A stretch of 64,000 bases of DNA from Reichenbachiella agariperforans (GTDB lineage: Bacteria > Bacteroidota > Bacteroidia > Cytophagales > Cyclobacteriaceae), in NCBI RefSeq assembly GCF_900142205.1, contig NZ_FRAA01000001.1, forward strand, positions 1,448,796 through 1,512,795. The letters run 5' to 3'. A program made the translations under genes and the position numbers. The notes under the pieces are model-generated. The model searched no databases. It was not told the DNA's origin and worked only from the letters and a program-made list of their open reading frames with translations. Positions 50,997 to 60,498 of the stretch are shown piece after piece. Positions within the stretch are counted from its first letter, which is position 1. Every line of letters starts with the position of its first letter.

Positions 50997-52559
50997 CTAC
51001 TTCGCGTAACTGATTGATCTCATCTCACGGATCACAGTCACTTTAATCTGTCCTGGATACTGCATATCGTTCTCTATTTTAGAAGAAATACCAAAAGACA
51101 AATCCCCTGCCTGCTTATCTGACACATTCTCTGCATCGACCAACACGCGCAACTCACGCCCCGCCTGGATCGCATAGCACTTGTGCACCCCTTCAAACCC
51201 TAGTGCTAGCGCTTCTAAGTCTTTTAGACGCTTGATGTACGACTCCATCACTTCTCTGCGAGCGCCAGGTCTAGAGCCAGAAATCGCATCACAGGTCTGG
51301 ACGATTGGCGAGATCAATGAGGTCATTTCTATCTCGTCATGGTGTGCGCCGATAGCATTACAGACTTCTTTGTTCTCCTTGTATTTTTGCGCCAACTCCA
51401 TCCCTAAGATCGCATGTGGCTGCTCTGGTTCCTCTGGCCATACTTTTCCAATATCGTGTAGCAAACCTGCTCTCTTCGCCAGTTTCGCATTCAATCCTAG
51501 TTCTGAAGCTAAAGTCGCACAAAGCTTAGCTACCTCTCTAGAATGCTGTAATAAATTCTGTCCGTAAGATGATCTGAAACGCATACGTCCCACCATCTTG
51601 ATTAGCTCAGGGTGAAGACCATGTATTCCTAGATCAATCACCGTACGCTCTCCGATCTCTACAATTTCTTCCTCTATATTTTTAGTGGTCTTCGCTACGA
51701 TCTCTTCGATTCGCGCTGGATGGATACGTCCATCCGTCACCAATCTATGCAGCGACAGTCTCGCTACCTCTCTACGTACAGGGTCAAAACCTGAGATAAT
51801 AATCGCCTCTGGTGTATCATCTACGATAATTTCCACACCTGTAGCGGCTTCTAGCGCACGAATATTCCGTCCCTCTCTACCGATAATTTTACCCTTAATG
51901 TCGTCACTCTCGATATTAAAGATAGAAACACAGTTTTCTATCGCATGCTCAGTAGCGGTACGTTGAATCGTTTGAATCACGATTTTCTTCGCTTCCTTCG
52001 TGGCGGTCAGTTTCGCCTCTTCTATGATATCCTTGATGTGGGATGATGCCTTGGTTCGTGCTTCATCCTTGAGCGTTTCTTTTAGTTGATCTATTGCTTC
52101 ACTTGCGGACAGATGTGAGATTTTCTCCAAGGCTAGTGTTTGTTCTTCCTTGCGTTTGTCTATCTCTTCTTTTCGCCGTTTGACGATCTCCATTTGCGCC
52201 TCTAGATTTTCCTTTTGGCTTTCTAGTTCTGCTTCGGTTCGTTTGTTCTGCTCGATCTGCTTAGATAGGTTACTCTCTCTCTGCTTGACCTTGTTTTCGT
52301 TAGCAATGATTTGATTTTTCTTGCGATTACTCTCCTCTTCGAATTCGGATTTAAGTTTGAGAAAACGCTCCTTTGCTTCTATTTCCTTCTCTTTCTTTAT
52401 ATTCTCCGCATCAATTGTCGCTTCCTTCAGGATGATCTCTGCTTTACTTTTTGCTTCATTTATTTTTTTACCCTCAGCTCTTTTAGCTAAGATTTTGCTG
52501 ATAGAGAAACCAATAATGATTCCTACCAGCGCTACAACAATATAAATTGTACTTTCCAT
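50997..52559 (-). CDS. rny: Ribonuclease Y
   Basis: 520 residues, full length. N-terminal membrane anchor ([19 protein letters not shown]), a long charged coiled coil (about 30-200), a KH domain ([19 protein letters not shown]) and an HD domain ([29 protein letters not shown]) with metal-binding His-Asp. It is a membrane-bound endoribonuclease that starts mRNA decay. It lies 63 bases downstream of zapA, in the pheT-zapB-like-zapA-rny order seen in related genomes. Confidence 0.96.
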   Translation of the reverse strand: MESTIYIVVALVGIIIGFSISKILAKRAEGKKINEAKSKAEIILKEATIDAENIKKEKEIEAKERFLKLKSEFEEESNRKKNQIIANENKVKQRESNLSKQIEQNKRTEAELESQKENLEAQMEIVKRRKEEIDKRKEEQTLALEKISHLSASEAIDQLKETLKDEARTKASSHIKDIIEEAKLTATKEAKKIVIQTIQRTATEHAIENCVSIFNIESDDIKGKIIGREGRNIRALEAATGVEIIVDDTPEAIIISGFDPVRREVARLSLHRLVTDGRIHPARIEEIVAKTTKNIEEEIVEIGERTVIDLGIHGLHPELIKMVGRMRFRSSYGQNLLQHSREVAKLCATLASELGLNAKLAKRAGLLHDIGKVWPEEPEQPHAILGMELAQKYKENKEVCNAIGAHHDEIEMTSLISPIVQTCDAISGSRPGARREVMESYIKRLKDLEALALGFEGVHKCYAIQAGRELRVLVDAENVSDKQAGDLSFGISSKIENDMQYPGQIKVTVIREMRSISYAK

Positions 52560-52622
52560 GATGTATATATATAATTAATCATGGTATAGGTTTACGACAA
52601 CACGACTTGAAAGTGAATATAT

Positions 52623-52907
52623 TTAGAGTGCTTCAGAGATTAAATGGTTGAGTTTGCTTATTTGTTCCATGGCTGTTTCGTCAGTCTCCTGTCGGTTTTC
52701 TGAGGTCTGTAGCAACTGCACATAGCAATCTATCGCTACCATAGCCAATAAATCCTGCTTGTCATCTATCTGAAACTGATCCTGATAGAATCTCAGCCTT
52801 TCATTTATTTTTTTACCCGCAGCACGTATTCTAGCCTCTTCTTCGGCCGATACCTTCATCGGGTACTCTCTGTTTCCAATCTTTATTTTTATTGATAATT
52901 CTGTCAT
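52623..52907 (-). CDS. zapA: Cell division protein ZapA
   Basis: 94 residues. SIKIKIGNREYPMKVSAEEEARIRAAGKKI (read as two parts) is the ZapA head, followed by a coiled-coil tail (QISKLNHLISEAL). ZapA bundles FtsZ filaments. It is 9 bases after the coiled-coil gene at 52917, which may encode its partner. Confidence 0.88.
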   Translation of the reverse strand: MTELSIKIKIGNREYPMKVSAEEEARIRAAGKKINERLRFYQDQFQIDDKQDLLAMVAIDCYVQLLQTSENRQETDETAMEQISKLNHLISEAL

Positions 52908-52916
52908 TGAGGCTAT

Positions 52917-53213
52917 TTATTCGCTCAAGTGAGCAATACACTTATCAACTTCATTTATATATTCACTCAGCAAGTTGCTTAAAGCTTCAGTGTCATTCTC
53001 ATCCACTACCATGCTATTCACAATTTTACTAATTTTATCTTGATTTTGAAAGCTCGCCATTTTTTCGTCTTTCTCTTCCAAGTGTAGTTTAAGTTTTTGG
53101 TTTTCAAGCTTGAGCATCTCTATCTCAGCATCCTTCTTTTTGAAGTCACTTAGCAATAAAACCAACTTCCTTTCCAGTTGATTCAGTTCAGATCTGAGAC
53201 GACTTTCAGCCAT
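52917..53213 (-). CDS. ZapB-like coiled-coil protein
   Basis: 98 residues, almost entirely heptad-rich: LNQLERKLVLLLSDFKKKDAEIE and LKLENQKLKLHLEEKDEK. No catalytic motif or membrane segment. Its size and position directly between pheT and zapA suggest a division-related ZapB-like role, which is inference. Confidence 0.7.
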   Translation of the reverse strand: MAESRLRSELNQLERKLVLLLSDFKKKDAEIEMLKLENQKLKLHLEEKDEKMASFQNQDKISKIVNSMVVDENDTEALSNLLSEYINEVDKCIAHLSE

Positions 53214-53214
53214 G

Positions 53215-55629
53215 TTATTTTCTTATTATTGCGTTCAAATTCTTTTCAAAACTATCGATCAAGGCATTCATCGTCTTGTCGATCACTTTATCATTCAAGG
53301 TCTTATTTTCATCCTGGAGGATAAAACTCAAAGCGTAAGACTTCTTGTCTTCTCCGATATTCTCTCCCTCATAGACACTAAACACATTGATCCTCTTGAT
53401 CAGTTTTCTTCCTATCGTCTGCGCGATCTCCATGATCTCACTAAACTCGGTTTTCTTGTCTATCACGAGTGACAAATCTCTTCTCACCTCTGGGAATTTT
53501 GACACCGCTTTATACAACGTTGTCTTCCCGTACTTCTTGAGCATTTTAGACCAGTTAAACTCAGCATAAAACACGCTCTGGTTCACACCTATAATCTTAG
53601 TCAATTTCGCTTTTAACTTCCCAAAAGACACCAAGACCACATTGTTCAGTATGATATCCAAACCATACTCAAACCCTTGACTCTGTGTAGGTACTGATTG
53701 AAAATCCGCTACGCTGAATTTATCTAATAATTTATGTACGATCGATGACAATTCATGAAAATCAGACGTCTTTTTATCCACATTCCAACTTTCCTCTGAC
53801 TGATCCCCAGTCAAAAACAATCCAAGCTGCTGTTCCTCTTTATACTGATCGGCTTGTTTCTGATACACTCTACCAAATTCATAGAATTTCAGATTCGGTT
53901 GCTTCCGATTGATATTGTGCTTGAGCGCTTCCAAACCTGAGAATATCAGGGTGCGTCGCATGATTCCGAGTTCTTCACTTAGTTTGTTGAGTACTTCGAC
54001 ATTCTCATCAGCTTCCCAGTATCCTGCCTTCGCTAGATACTCAGGATTGGTGAGAGAGTTGCTCATGATCTCATTCATGCCAAGTGCAGAAAGATACAGC
54101 CCTGTCTTTTCCTGAATTTTCTCTCTATCTGGAGTGGGGAAATTGGCCAAGTAGCCGGCTGTGGAATAATCCCCTAACTCAATATTGTTATAGCCATAGA
54201 TGCGCAAAATCTCTTCGATCACATCCGCTTCACGCGTCACATCGAATCGATATGGCGGCACATCTACTTGAAACCCCGTATCGGATTCATGACTGACTTC
54301 TATATCTAGGTGCTCCAAGATGGATTTGATTCTCTCCTTGGGTAGCTCGACACCTATCAGCCTATTGATATTGCGATACGACATTTGGATAGTAAAATCT
54401 TGAACCGTCTCTGGGTATATATCTATGATATCAGAGTTCACTTCTCCACCTGCCACTTCTTTGATCAAAATAGCTGCCCACTTCAAGGCATCTACCGTAA
54501 TCCTCGGATCAGTACCTCGCTCATATCTAAATGACGCATCGGTTTTCAAACTGTGTCTCGTCGCAGTATTCCTCACATAGTCAGAAGAGAAATAAGCAGA
54601 CTCTAGAAAAATATCTGTAGTGGTTGACTTGACCCCAGATTTAACTCCTCCAAACACCCCTGCGATACACATCTCTTCGGAGGCATTACAGATCATAAGA
54701 TCTTTGGCGGACAATTTTCTTTCTTTCTCGTCCAATGCTACGAAAGGCGTACCCTCCTTTACTGTCTTGACGATTACTTTATTTCCTTCGATTTCACTGA
54801 GGTCAAAAGCATGAAGCGGCTGCCCCAACGAATGTAAAACATAGTTGGTCACATCTACGATGTTATTGACAGGAGTCAAGCCTATGCTGTTTAATCTAGC
54901 CTTGAGCCACTTAGGAGAATCTGCCACCGTGACGTTAGCGATGGTCAGTCCCGAATACCGAGGGCATGCTTCTGCATTTTCTACTTCGACTGTTATTGGT
55001 TTGCTTTGACTATCTACCTTGAAAGAAGACAGATCTGGAAACTTCGTGGGACGCTCAAAAGCAGCTTTGAGATCACGTGCCACACCGTAGTGAGATGCTG
55101 CGTCTGCACGATTAGGTGTTAGTCCTATCTCGATGACCGTATCTGTGGTAGGTTTAAACAGTTCGGCTGCAGGAGTACCATTGGGCAAATCAGTGTCTAA
55201 AACCATGATTCCATCATGAGAACTCCCTAGACCTAGTTCATCCTCAGCGCAGATCATCCCGAGAGAAACCTCTCCTCTAATCTTTGCCTTCTTGATTTTG
55301 AATGGGTCGCCTTCACTAGGATATAGCATAGCACCAACAGTCGCTACTACTACTTTCTGTCCCGCCGCTACATTAGGTGCTCCGCAAACTATGGGCGACA
55401 ATTCATCTTGTCCAATATCTACAGTAGTCAGACTCAGCTTATCCGCATCAGGATGCTTGGCGCACGTTTTGACCTCACCGATCACCATCCCAGCCAAACT
55501 GCCTTTGATTTCTTCTACTTCTTCTAACCCTTCTACTTCTAATCCTGTATTGGTCAAGGTCTCTGAAATGACGCCTATTTCCTCTCCTAGATCAATATAT
55601 TCCTTTAACCAATTAAGTGAAATCTTCAT
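53215..55629 (-). CDS. pheT: Phenylalanine-tRNA ligase beta subunit
   Basis: 804 residues. KISLNWLKEYIDLGEE is the usual start. Order: tRNA-binding OB-fold (about 40-150, KHPDADKLSLTTVDIG, IVCGAPNVAAGQKV), B3/4 editing domain, B5 domain (NRLIGVELPKERIKSILEHL), catalytic-like core (LSEELGIMRRTLIFSGLEAL) and the C-terminal anticodon-binding FDX-ACB domain (KFPEVRRDLSLVIDKKTEF). It pairs with PheS, which is not in this window. It ends two bases before the coiled-coil gene. Confidence 0.97.
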   Translation of the reverse strand: MKISLNWLKEYIDLGEEIGVISETLTNTGLEVEGLEEVEEIKGSLAGMVIGEVKTCAKHPDADKLSLTTVDIGQDELSPIVCGAPNVAAGQKVVVATVGAMLYPSEGDPFKIKKAKIRGEVSLGMICAEDELGLGSSHDGIMVLDTDLPNGTPAAELFKPTTDTVIEIGLTPNRADAASHYGVARDLKAAFERPTKFPDLSSFKVDSQSKPITVEVENAEACPRYSGLTIANVTVADSPKWLKARLNSIGLTPVNNIVDVTNYVLHSLGQPLHAFDLSEIEGNKVIVKTVKEGTPFVALDEKERKLSAKDLMICNASEEMCIAGVFGGVKSGVKSTTTDIFLESAYFSSDYVRNTATRHSLKTDASFRYERGTDPRITVDALKWAAILIKEVAGGEVNSDIIDIYPETVQDFTIQMSYRNINRLIGVELPKERIKSILEHLDIEVSHESDTGFQVDVPPYRFDVTREADVIEEILRIYGYNNIELGDYSTAGYLANFPTPDREKIQEKTGLYLSALGMNEIMSNSLTNPEYLAKAGYWEADENVEVLNKLSEELGIMRRTLIFSGLEALKHNINRKQPNLKFYEFGRVYQKQADQYKEEQQLGLFLTGDQSEESWNVDKKTSDFHELSSIVHKLLDKFSVADFQSVPTQSQGFEYGLDIILNNVVLVSFGKLKAKLTKIIGVNQSVFYAEFNWSKMLKKYGKTTLYKAVSKFPEVRRDLSLVIDKKTEFSEIMEIAQTIGRKLIKRINVFSVYEGENIGEDKKSYALSFILQDENKTLNDKVIDKTMNALIDSFEKNLNAIIRK

Positions 55630-55705
55630 TTATATAAATAAGCTTTTTAGCTGCGGATAAAACAAGCCGTAAAATTAAGAAAATAAGGGAGTCTGAGCGG
55701 TAGAA

Positions 55706-55870
55706 TTAGCTTCTTCTTTTTCGGATAAGTGTAGAGGCAAGCACAATCGCCATTCCGAACACCATCACCAGATACATCCACTTCGGATCACCCAGTCTGT
55801 AGGATCGCAAAAACTCAGAAGTAGCCAAGAAAATCAATAGAAACCCACCGAGGATTCCTAGGCGCTGCAT
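55706..55870 (-). CDS. Small membrane protein (54 residues)
   Basis: A 54-codon frame with two hydrophobic segments (LGILGGFLLIFLATSEFL and WMYLVMVFGMAIVLASTLI) and a basic tail (RKRRS). It starts 4 bases after the stop of the DUF1232 gene and so is probably co-translated with it. No family recognised. The arrangement and composition make a real gene likely. Confidence 0.65.
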   Translation of the reverse strand: MQRLGILGGFLLIFLATSEFLRSYRLGDPKWMYLVMVFGMAIVLASTLIRKRRS

Positions 55871-55874
55871 AGTC

Positions 55875-56288
55875 TTAGGCTTCATTCTCTAGTTCTATAG
55901 TATTTTCCCAAAGTCTAAATTGTTCAATATCTTCTTTGATGCTATTATACACCCAAAAGATAATGGCCAAATCATCCGTCAATCCCAAAGCTGGGATAAA
56001 ATCAGGAATCATATCTAATGGCGTGATAAAATAAAGCAATGCACCAACTGCCAATAACATCGTACGCCATGGCAATTCACTGTAGTGCCCTCTGACCTGC
56101 GCCTTGATCATTCTCAAAAAGACACCCACCTTATCTACTAGGTTAGCGATCTTGTCACTATTCCCGATTAGATCCGTCAGTCTATGCGTAGTGGTACTCA
56201 GTAGGTTATTGATTCTATCATTATCCTTCAACAAGCCTTCAGCTTTATCCTTATACTTTTTAAATACTTTTTCCTTGTTCATACTCAT
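55875..56288 (-). CDS. DUF1232 (YkvA-family) membrane protein
   Basis: 137 residues. The DUF1232 core PWRTMLLAVGALLYFITPLDMIPDFIP followed by LGLTDDLAIIFWVYNSIKEDIEQF is diagnostic. One or two membrane segments. Function unknown. It lies 6 bases after the neighbouring membrane-protein gene. Confidence 0.9.
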   Translation of the reverse strand: MSMNKEKVFKKYKDKAEGLLKDNDRINNLLSTTTHRLTDLIGNSDKIANLVDKVGVFLRMIKAQVRGHYSELPWRTMLLAVGALLYFITPLDMIPDFIPALGLTDDLAIIFWVYNSIKEDIEQFRLWENTIELENEA

Positions 56289-56294
56289 TCGAAT

Positions 56295-56816
56295 TTAAAA
56301 ATTCTGTTGTATTTCCTCTTTGATAAACACCAGTGCATAATCAACCTGAAGATGCTCTCGCTCCATCACTCTCTCAAAAACCTTTCTAGCCAAATCTATG
56401 CTCTTGGCATCCTCTCCTAAAGAACTCGCACATTCATTGACTATCATCACGATTTCTTCCATGGCACTACTGACCACTTCCCAGGCCTGCACACTCATGT
56501 ACACCTGCTGAGAAACATTGTGAGAAAACTCTTCACGAACTTCGTGCAACAACACTTGATGAAACTCTAACGCACTCATTTCGCCAACGTTTAGTCTTAC
56601 GATTAAATTCTTGGGCATGATACGCTCCAAAAACAGGCAAATCCGTTCATAAGCAGCCAGTCTGATGGGCAATACGACTTCAGTATTTTTTAATTTGATC
56701 TCGATCAACTTACTATCATACTCCTTTCGGATAAAAAGCCTCGTCATCAAAAACATAGCGTAAAGTACTGCGCCTGCTGGCAAGATAATTTTTCCGAATT
56801 CTATAAGTGCTTCCAA
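56295..56816 (-). CDS. Conserved Bacteroidota membrane-anchored protein of unknown function (DUF7935-like)
   Basis: 173 residues. One N-terminal membrane helix (IILPAGAVLYAMFLMTRLF), then a helical cytoplasmic part: PIRLAAYERICLFLERIMPKNLI, ALEFHQVLLHEVREEFSHNVSQQVY and VMEREHLQVDYALVFIKEEI. I recognise the type as widespread in Bacteroidota but know no function. It is divergent from the IscA-like gene and heads the DUF1232 operon. Confidence 0.75.
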   Translation of the reverse strand: MEALIEFGKIILPAGAVLYAMFLMTRLFIRKEYDSKLIEIKLKNTEVVLPIRLAAYERICLFLERIMPKNLIVRLNVGEMSALEFHQVLLHEVREEFSHNVSQQVYMSVQAWEVVSSAMEEIVMIVNECASSLGEDAKSIDLARKVFERVMEREHLQVDYALVFIKEEIQQNF

Positions 56817-56882
56817 TTAAATTTCGTTTATGTCTAAGTCAAAAATAAGTAATTTTGTCTTAGCAAAGCTACAAATCAATTC

Positions 56883-57185
56883 ATGGATATAGAACCCGTC
56901 AACATCACCGCCAAAGCCGTCATAGAAGTCAAAAATATCATGGACAACAAAGGCATCCCCAAAGACTATGCACTGCGCATAGGTATCAAGGGAGGTGGAT
57001 GTGGTGCGATGGGGTATGTGATAGGTTTTGACAAGGCCAATGATGCTGATATCAGCTATTCGCAGGAAAACATCCCGATTGTCATTGACAAAAAACACGT
57101 CATGTACTTAATAGGCCTAGAGGTAGACTTCATAGAGGAATCTGACGCGAGAGGCTTCAGCTTTAACAAGCCTGGCAACAACTAA
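56883..57185 (+). CDS. IscA/HesB-like A-type protein lacking the C-terminal Cys pair
   Basis: 100 residues. ITAKAVIEVKNIMDNKG and IGIKGGGCGAMGYVIGFD are the A-type Fe-S carrier fold with Cys40. The family usually ends in a CGC motif that supplies two more ligands; here the matching region reads SDARGFSFNKPGNN, with no cysteine. The protein therefore cannot bind a cluster in the normal three-Cys way and may act as a scaffold or have another role. It is convergent with folB, three bases apart. Confidence 0.85.
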   Translation: MDIEPVNITAKAVIEVKNIMDNKGIPKDYALRIGIKGGGCGAMGYVIGFDKANDADISYSQENIPIVIDKKHVMYLIGLEVDFIEESDARGFSFNKPGNN

Positions 57186-57188
57186 TTA

Positions 57189-57545
57189 CTAAAGGTTCTC
57201 TAATCTGAGTGTGACAGAAGCTTTGTGACACACTCCTTTGATCGGAGGGTTGTGTTTACTCACGGTAGACTTCACTGATAGTATTAGAGGGAATTTTTCG
57301 AGGATTTGATGATTAATGGACATGGATAGCGTCTCTAATAATTTGGTAGGGACTTTCATAATCCCCTCTACGAGGCTGTAGATGATCTCATAATTGACTG
57401 TAGCGTCCAAATCCCCATCTTCAAAAGATTTTGGATCGGCAAGCTCAACTTCTACATCCACAGTATATTTATTTCCTATTTCTCTTTCTTGCGCATAAAA
57501 TCCATGATGCGAAAAAAAGTCAAGCCCTTCCAGCTTTACTAGCAT
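57189..57545 (-). CDS. folB: Dihydroneopterin aldolase
   Basis: 118 residues, the usual size. LEGLDFFSHHGFYAQEREIGNKY carries the catalytic-region motif, and DATVNYEIIYSLVEGIM and KFPLILSVKSTVSKHNPPI complete the tunnel fold. It makes 6-hydroxymethyl-dihydropterin for folate. It lies 4 bases after the DivIVA-domain gene. Confidence 0.93.
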   Translation of the reverse strand: MLVKLEGLDFFSHHGFYAQEREIGNKYTVDVEVELADPKSFEDGDLDATVNYEIIYSLVEGIMKVPTKLLETLSMSINHQILEKFPLILSVKSTVSKHNPPIKGVCHKASVTLRLENL

Positions 57546-57549
57546 GTAA

Positions 57550-58410
57550 TTAGTCTTCTAATTGATCGAAAAATGACAAATCCTTATTGGATACTTTCTT
57601 TTCTACCACCTTAGCAGCTGCTTTGGCTGCAGGCTTGACAGGCGTCCCCGCTTGATCACGAGAGATTGGGTTTTGATCCGAGATATAATTCTTCTTCACC
57701 TGTAGCTCATCATCTTCGGAATATTCAAAGCTCGAAGATTGATCCATATCCAGTTTAGCCTTAGGGATGGCTTTAGGAGTTGGTCTATTATACTCCTCTG
57801 CATCAAAATTAATTTCTTCCGCTTTGCTTTCCACTCTCTCGCTAGTCTCTCGAAGCATCTGTTTCACTTTTTTGAGATGCACTTCGATACCAGACTCCTG
57901 ATACTTAGACTTCTCCACCTTACTCATCAGTTCACTAGACATGATTTTGAGTTGGGAGATCGCTCCATCTCGCATATTTTCTATGACACGGTAGTTCTCC
58001 TCGATCTCTTTCACCTCTTGACTCATCTCTTCGATGATCTCCTTCGCTTGATCTTCTGCCTTATCGATAAGTGCACGCGCTCTATTCTTGGCTTCACTGA
58101 CCATCGCCTCAGCATTGATCTGCGTCTCCTTCATGTGTAGCTCAGCGGTCTTATTGGCTTGATCAATTACATTGGCTCCTGTATCTTCTGCTGTCTTTAG
58201 CGTCCTGAAGAGGGTAGTTTCTACTTCTCTCAACTTCTGCACTTCCTTTTCCAGCTTGGAAACATCCCCTTTGAGATCTTTGTTTTCATCCAACATTCTC
58301 TCCCACTCATGGGATAAAGAAATCAGAAATGCTGTGACTTCTTCCTTGTTGATACCACGGAAAGCCTTTTCAAAAGATTTTTGTCTAATTTCTAGAGGAG
58401 TAATTTTCAT
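57550..58410 (-). CDS. DivIVA-domain coiled-coil protein
   Basis: 286 residues. KITPLEIRQKSFEKAFRGINKEEVTAFL is the DivIVA N-terminal membrane-targeting motif (read in two halves). Residues about 35-200 are coiled coil; the tail is low-complexity and charged, ending in NKDLSFFDQLED. Such proteins mark curved membranes or poles and organise division or growth in other bacteria; its role in Bacteroidota is unclear. It is in tandem with folB. Confidence 0.88.
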   Translation of the reverse strand: MKITPLEIRQKSFEKAFRGINKEEVTAFLISLSHEWERMLDENKDLKGDVSKLEKEVQKLREVETTLFRTLKTAEDTGANVIDQANKTAELHMKETQINAEAMVSEAKNRARALIDKAEDQAKEIIEEMSQEVKEIEENYRVIENMRDGAISQLKIMSSELMSKVEKSKYQESGIEVHLKKVKQMLRETSERVESKAEEINFDAEEYNRPTPKAIPKAKLDMDQSSSFEYSEDDELQVKKNYISDQNPISRDQAGTPVKPAAKAAAKVVEKKVSNKDLSFFDQLED

Positions 58411-58576
58411 AACTTAAACTTTAAACCCTTTCCACAGGAATCCCTGTAGAATCGCTTAATTAATGAAAACCATTAAAATATGAGCTCGGTCCCCACTAAT
58501 TAAAATTACATAATTAGTACGTAAATACTGGTGGCTTATTTATCTATAAGGGCGGCTTACTGTGCAATAATACGCA

Positions 58577-59497
58577 TTATTTTGCAATATTAATATCCCA
58601 GACGGATATAGAGCGGTCGTCACTACATGAAATCAAGAATTGTTTAAACCCCGACCAAATCAGCTTGTTAACAGAGGTCAAGTGCCCTCCATGTCGTGCT
58701 TTGTCTATGACTTTAATCAGACGACGCTGTTCATAGTCCCATATCTTGATCGTCTTGTCCATACTAGCTGTAGCAAAATACTGATAGTCTGGCCTAAACA
58801 CCACATCATTGATCGCGTACATGTGCGCATTGATACTTTCCAGTTCGTTCTCCTGCTGAGACACATCCCAGTATTTGAGTCGTGCATCTCTACTAGCAGT
58901 CAATAGCACTTGATCCTTTACGTGATGAGCCAATCCGAACACCGACTTCTCGTGTACCATCGTTTGATTTTCGATCTCAAAAGACTTCAAATCAACTCGA
59001 ATAATCTGCCCATCACTTGCTCCTACGAAACATCTATCGTCTATAACTAATATCTCTCGAAGGTTCTTTTCAGACATGACTGAACGCTTAAGTACTTTTA
59101 GCGACTTCATGTCAATAATGAAGAACTCTCCTTCTGCACATGCTACCAAAATAAGCCCCTGAGTGTATTGAATATCATAGATTGCCAATTTGCCTAACTG
59201 CAACGACCCTGCTTCTGATCGATCTGACAACCTGATCAAATGAATCCCCTCATAGTTCTGACCAACAATTAGAATATCATGCTCTGGAACATAGCAAAGC
59301 GCATATACCGAAGAATCCACTTTTGCAATCAATCTACCGTTCTCGTAGTTATGTAGATCCCATTCGATCACATGCCCATCTCCCCCAGAGGAATAAAACA
59401 GATGATCTTCACCCCCTGGCTCTATGGTATATACAGCATCTTTGTGCCCCGTATAGGTATGAATTTTGGTTATTTCTACTTTGGGTAGTGTAGACAT
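58577..59497 (-). CDS. WD40 repeat protein
   Basis: 306 residues from the ATG at 59497, chosen because the more upstream in-frame start (59566) would overlap the HIT gene. About seven WD40 blades are visible: IHTYTGHKDAVYTIEP, GGDGHVIEWDLHNY, TASRDARLKYWDVSQ, TASMDKTIKIWDYEQ, SCSDDRSISVWDINI. A single propeller for protein contacts; no catalytic motif or signal. It begins 5 bases after the HIT gene. 166 bases without a gene separate it from the DivIVA gene and contain a short hairpin around ACAGG/CCTGT near 58432-58445. Confidence 0.92.
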   Translation of the reverse strand: MSTLPKVEITKIHTYTGHKDAVYTIEPGGEDHLFYSSGGDGHVIEWDLHNYENGRLIAKVDSSVYALCYVPEHDILIVGQNYEGIHLIRLSDRSEAGSLQLGKLAIYDIQYTQGLILVACAEGEFFIIDMKSLKVLKRSVMSEKNLREILVIDDRCFVGASDGQIIRVDLKSFEIENQTMVHEKSVFGLAHHVKDQVLLTASRDARLKYWDVSQQENELESINAHMYAINDVVFRPDYQYFATASMDKTIKIWDYEQRRLIKVIDKARHGGHLTSVNKLIWSGFKQFLISCSDDRSISVWDINIAK

Positions 59498-59502
59498 AAA
59501 TC

Positions 59503-59901
59503 TTACAACGAAATAGCTTCTTTGATTTTTATCGCAGTTTGAGCCAGTTCCTCTGAACCAGGACATAGTTTAGGTCGAGCAAAATTCATGTCATCCATTA
59601 CCTGGATAGGAATCAAATGCACATGTGCATGTGGCACTTCCAAACCGATCACGGTCACACCAATGCGCTGACATGGGATCACTTGTTCTATCCCTGCCGC
59701 TACTTTTTTAGCAAAACGATGTAGTCCCAACATAGTGTCATCAGGAAGATCAAAAATATAATCAATCTCCACTTTAGGCACTGCCAAGCAGTGCCCTTCT
59801 ACCAACGGATTGATATCTAAGAAAGCAATAAAGTCATCTGTCTCTGCTATTATATGTGCAGGAATCTCACGGTTGATTATTCTGGTAAAGATGCTCGCCA
59901 T
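59503..59901 (-). CDS. HIT-family nucleotide hydrolase
   Basis: 132 residues. FTRIINREIPAHIIAETD start, FLDINPLVEGHCLAVPKVE in the middle, and the histidine triad HAHVHLIPI at about 90-98, whose central His is the nucleophile. Acts on purine nucleoside phosphoramidates or dinucleotides. It starts 5 bases after greA, so the two are co-transcribed, a frequent pairing in Bacteroidota. Confidence 0.94.
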   Translation of the reverse strand: MASIFTRIINREIPAHIIAETDDFIAFLDINPLVEGHCLAVPKVEIDYIFDLPDDTMLGLHRFAKKVAAGIEQVIPCQRIGVTVIGLEVPHAHVHLIPIQVMDDMNFARPKLCPGSEELAQTAIKIKEAISL

Positions 59902-59906
59902 GATAA

Positions 59907-60377
59907 TTACAATCCGATTTCGAGTATCTCAAATTCAATATCACCTGCAGGTGCCTTGACGATAGCTTTCTCACCGATTTTCTTTCCCAACAGTCCTTTA
60001 CCTAATGGAGACTCTACTGAAATTTTACCAGATTTGAGATCAGCCTCTGACTCAGCGACTAACGTATATTTCATTTCCATGCCACTCTTCACATTCTTGA
60101 TCTTGACTGTACACAGTACAGATACCTTCGTCAAGTCGATCTGTGACGAATCCATCACTCTAGCGTCTCCTACAACTACCTCGAGTTTAGCAATCTTGAG
60201 TTCTAGCAAACCTTGAGCATCCTTTGCTGCATCGTACTCTGCGTTTTCACTAAGATCCCCCTTGTCACGAGCTTCAGCGATCTGCTTAGCGATATCTGTT
60301 CTTCCTTTTGTTCTTAATTCGTTGAGCTCATCCTTGAGCTTCTTCAATCCTTCTGCGGTATAATATGATACTGCCAT
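59907..60377 (-). CDS. greA: Transcription elongation factor GreA
   Basis: 156 residues. Coiled-coil arm LKKLKDELNELRTKGRTDIAKQ with the acidic tip DLSENAEYDAAKDAQ that enters the RNA polymerase secondary channel; the C-terminal FKBP-like domain includes ESPLGKGLLGKKIGEKAIVK. It stimulates transcript cleavage in backtracked polymerase. First gene of the greA-HIT-WD40 set. Confidence 0.96.
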   Translation of the reverse strand: MAVSYYTAEGLKKLKDELNELRTKGRTDIAKQIAEARDKGDLSENAEYDAAKDAQGLLELKIAKLEVVVGDARVMDSSQIDLTKVSVLCTVKIKNVKSGMEMKYTLVAESEADLKSGKISVESPLGKGLLGKKIGEKAIVKAPAGDIEFEILEIGL

Positions 60378-60399
60378 TTTTTTTCTTATTGATATATAT

Positions 60400-60430
60400 A
60401 AAAAAGAACGGCCTCATTTCTGAAACCGTT
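60400..60430 (-). terminator. Probable terminator after aconitase
   Basis: AACGG (60407-60411) pairs with CCGTT (60426-60430), followed by C and six T on the minus strand. The stem is short. It is 69 bases beyond the aconitase stop and just before greA. Confidence 0.6.
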
Positions 60431-60498
60431 TCTTCATTTTTTCTACAAGCTTGAATGCAAAACTACGCAAAAACCAACAATAATCAATGATTACTGAC

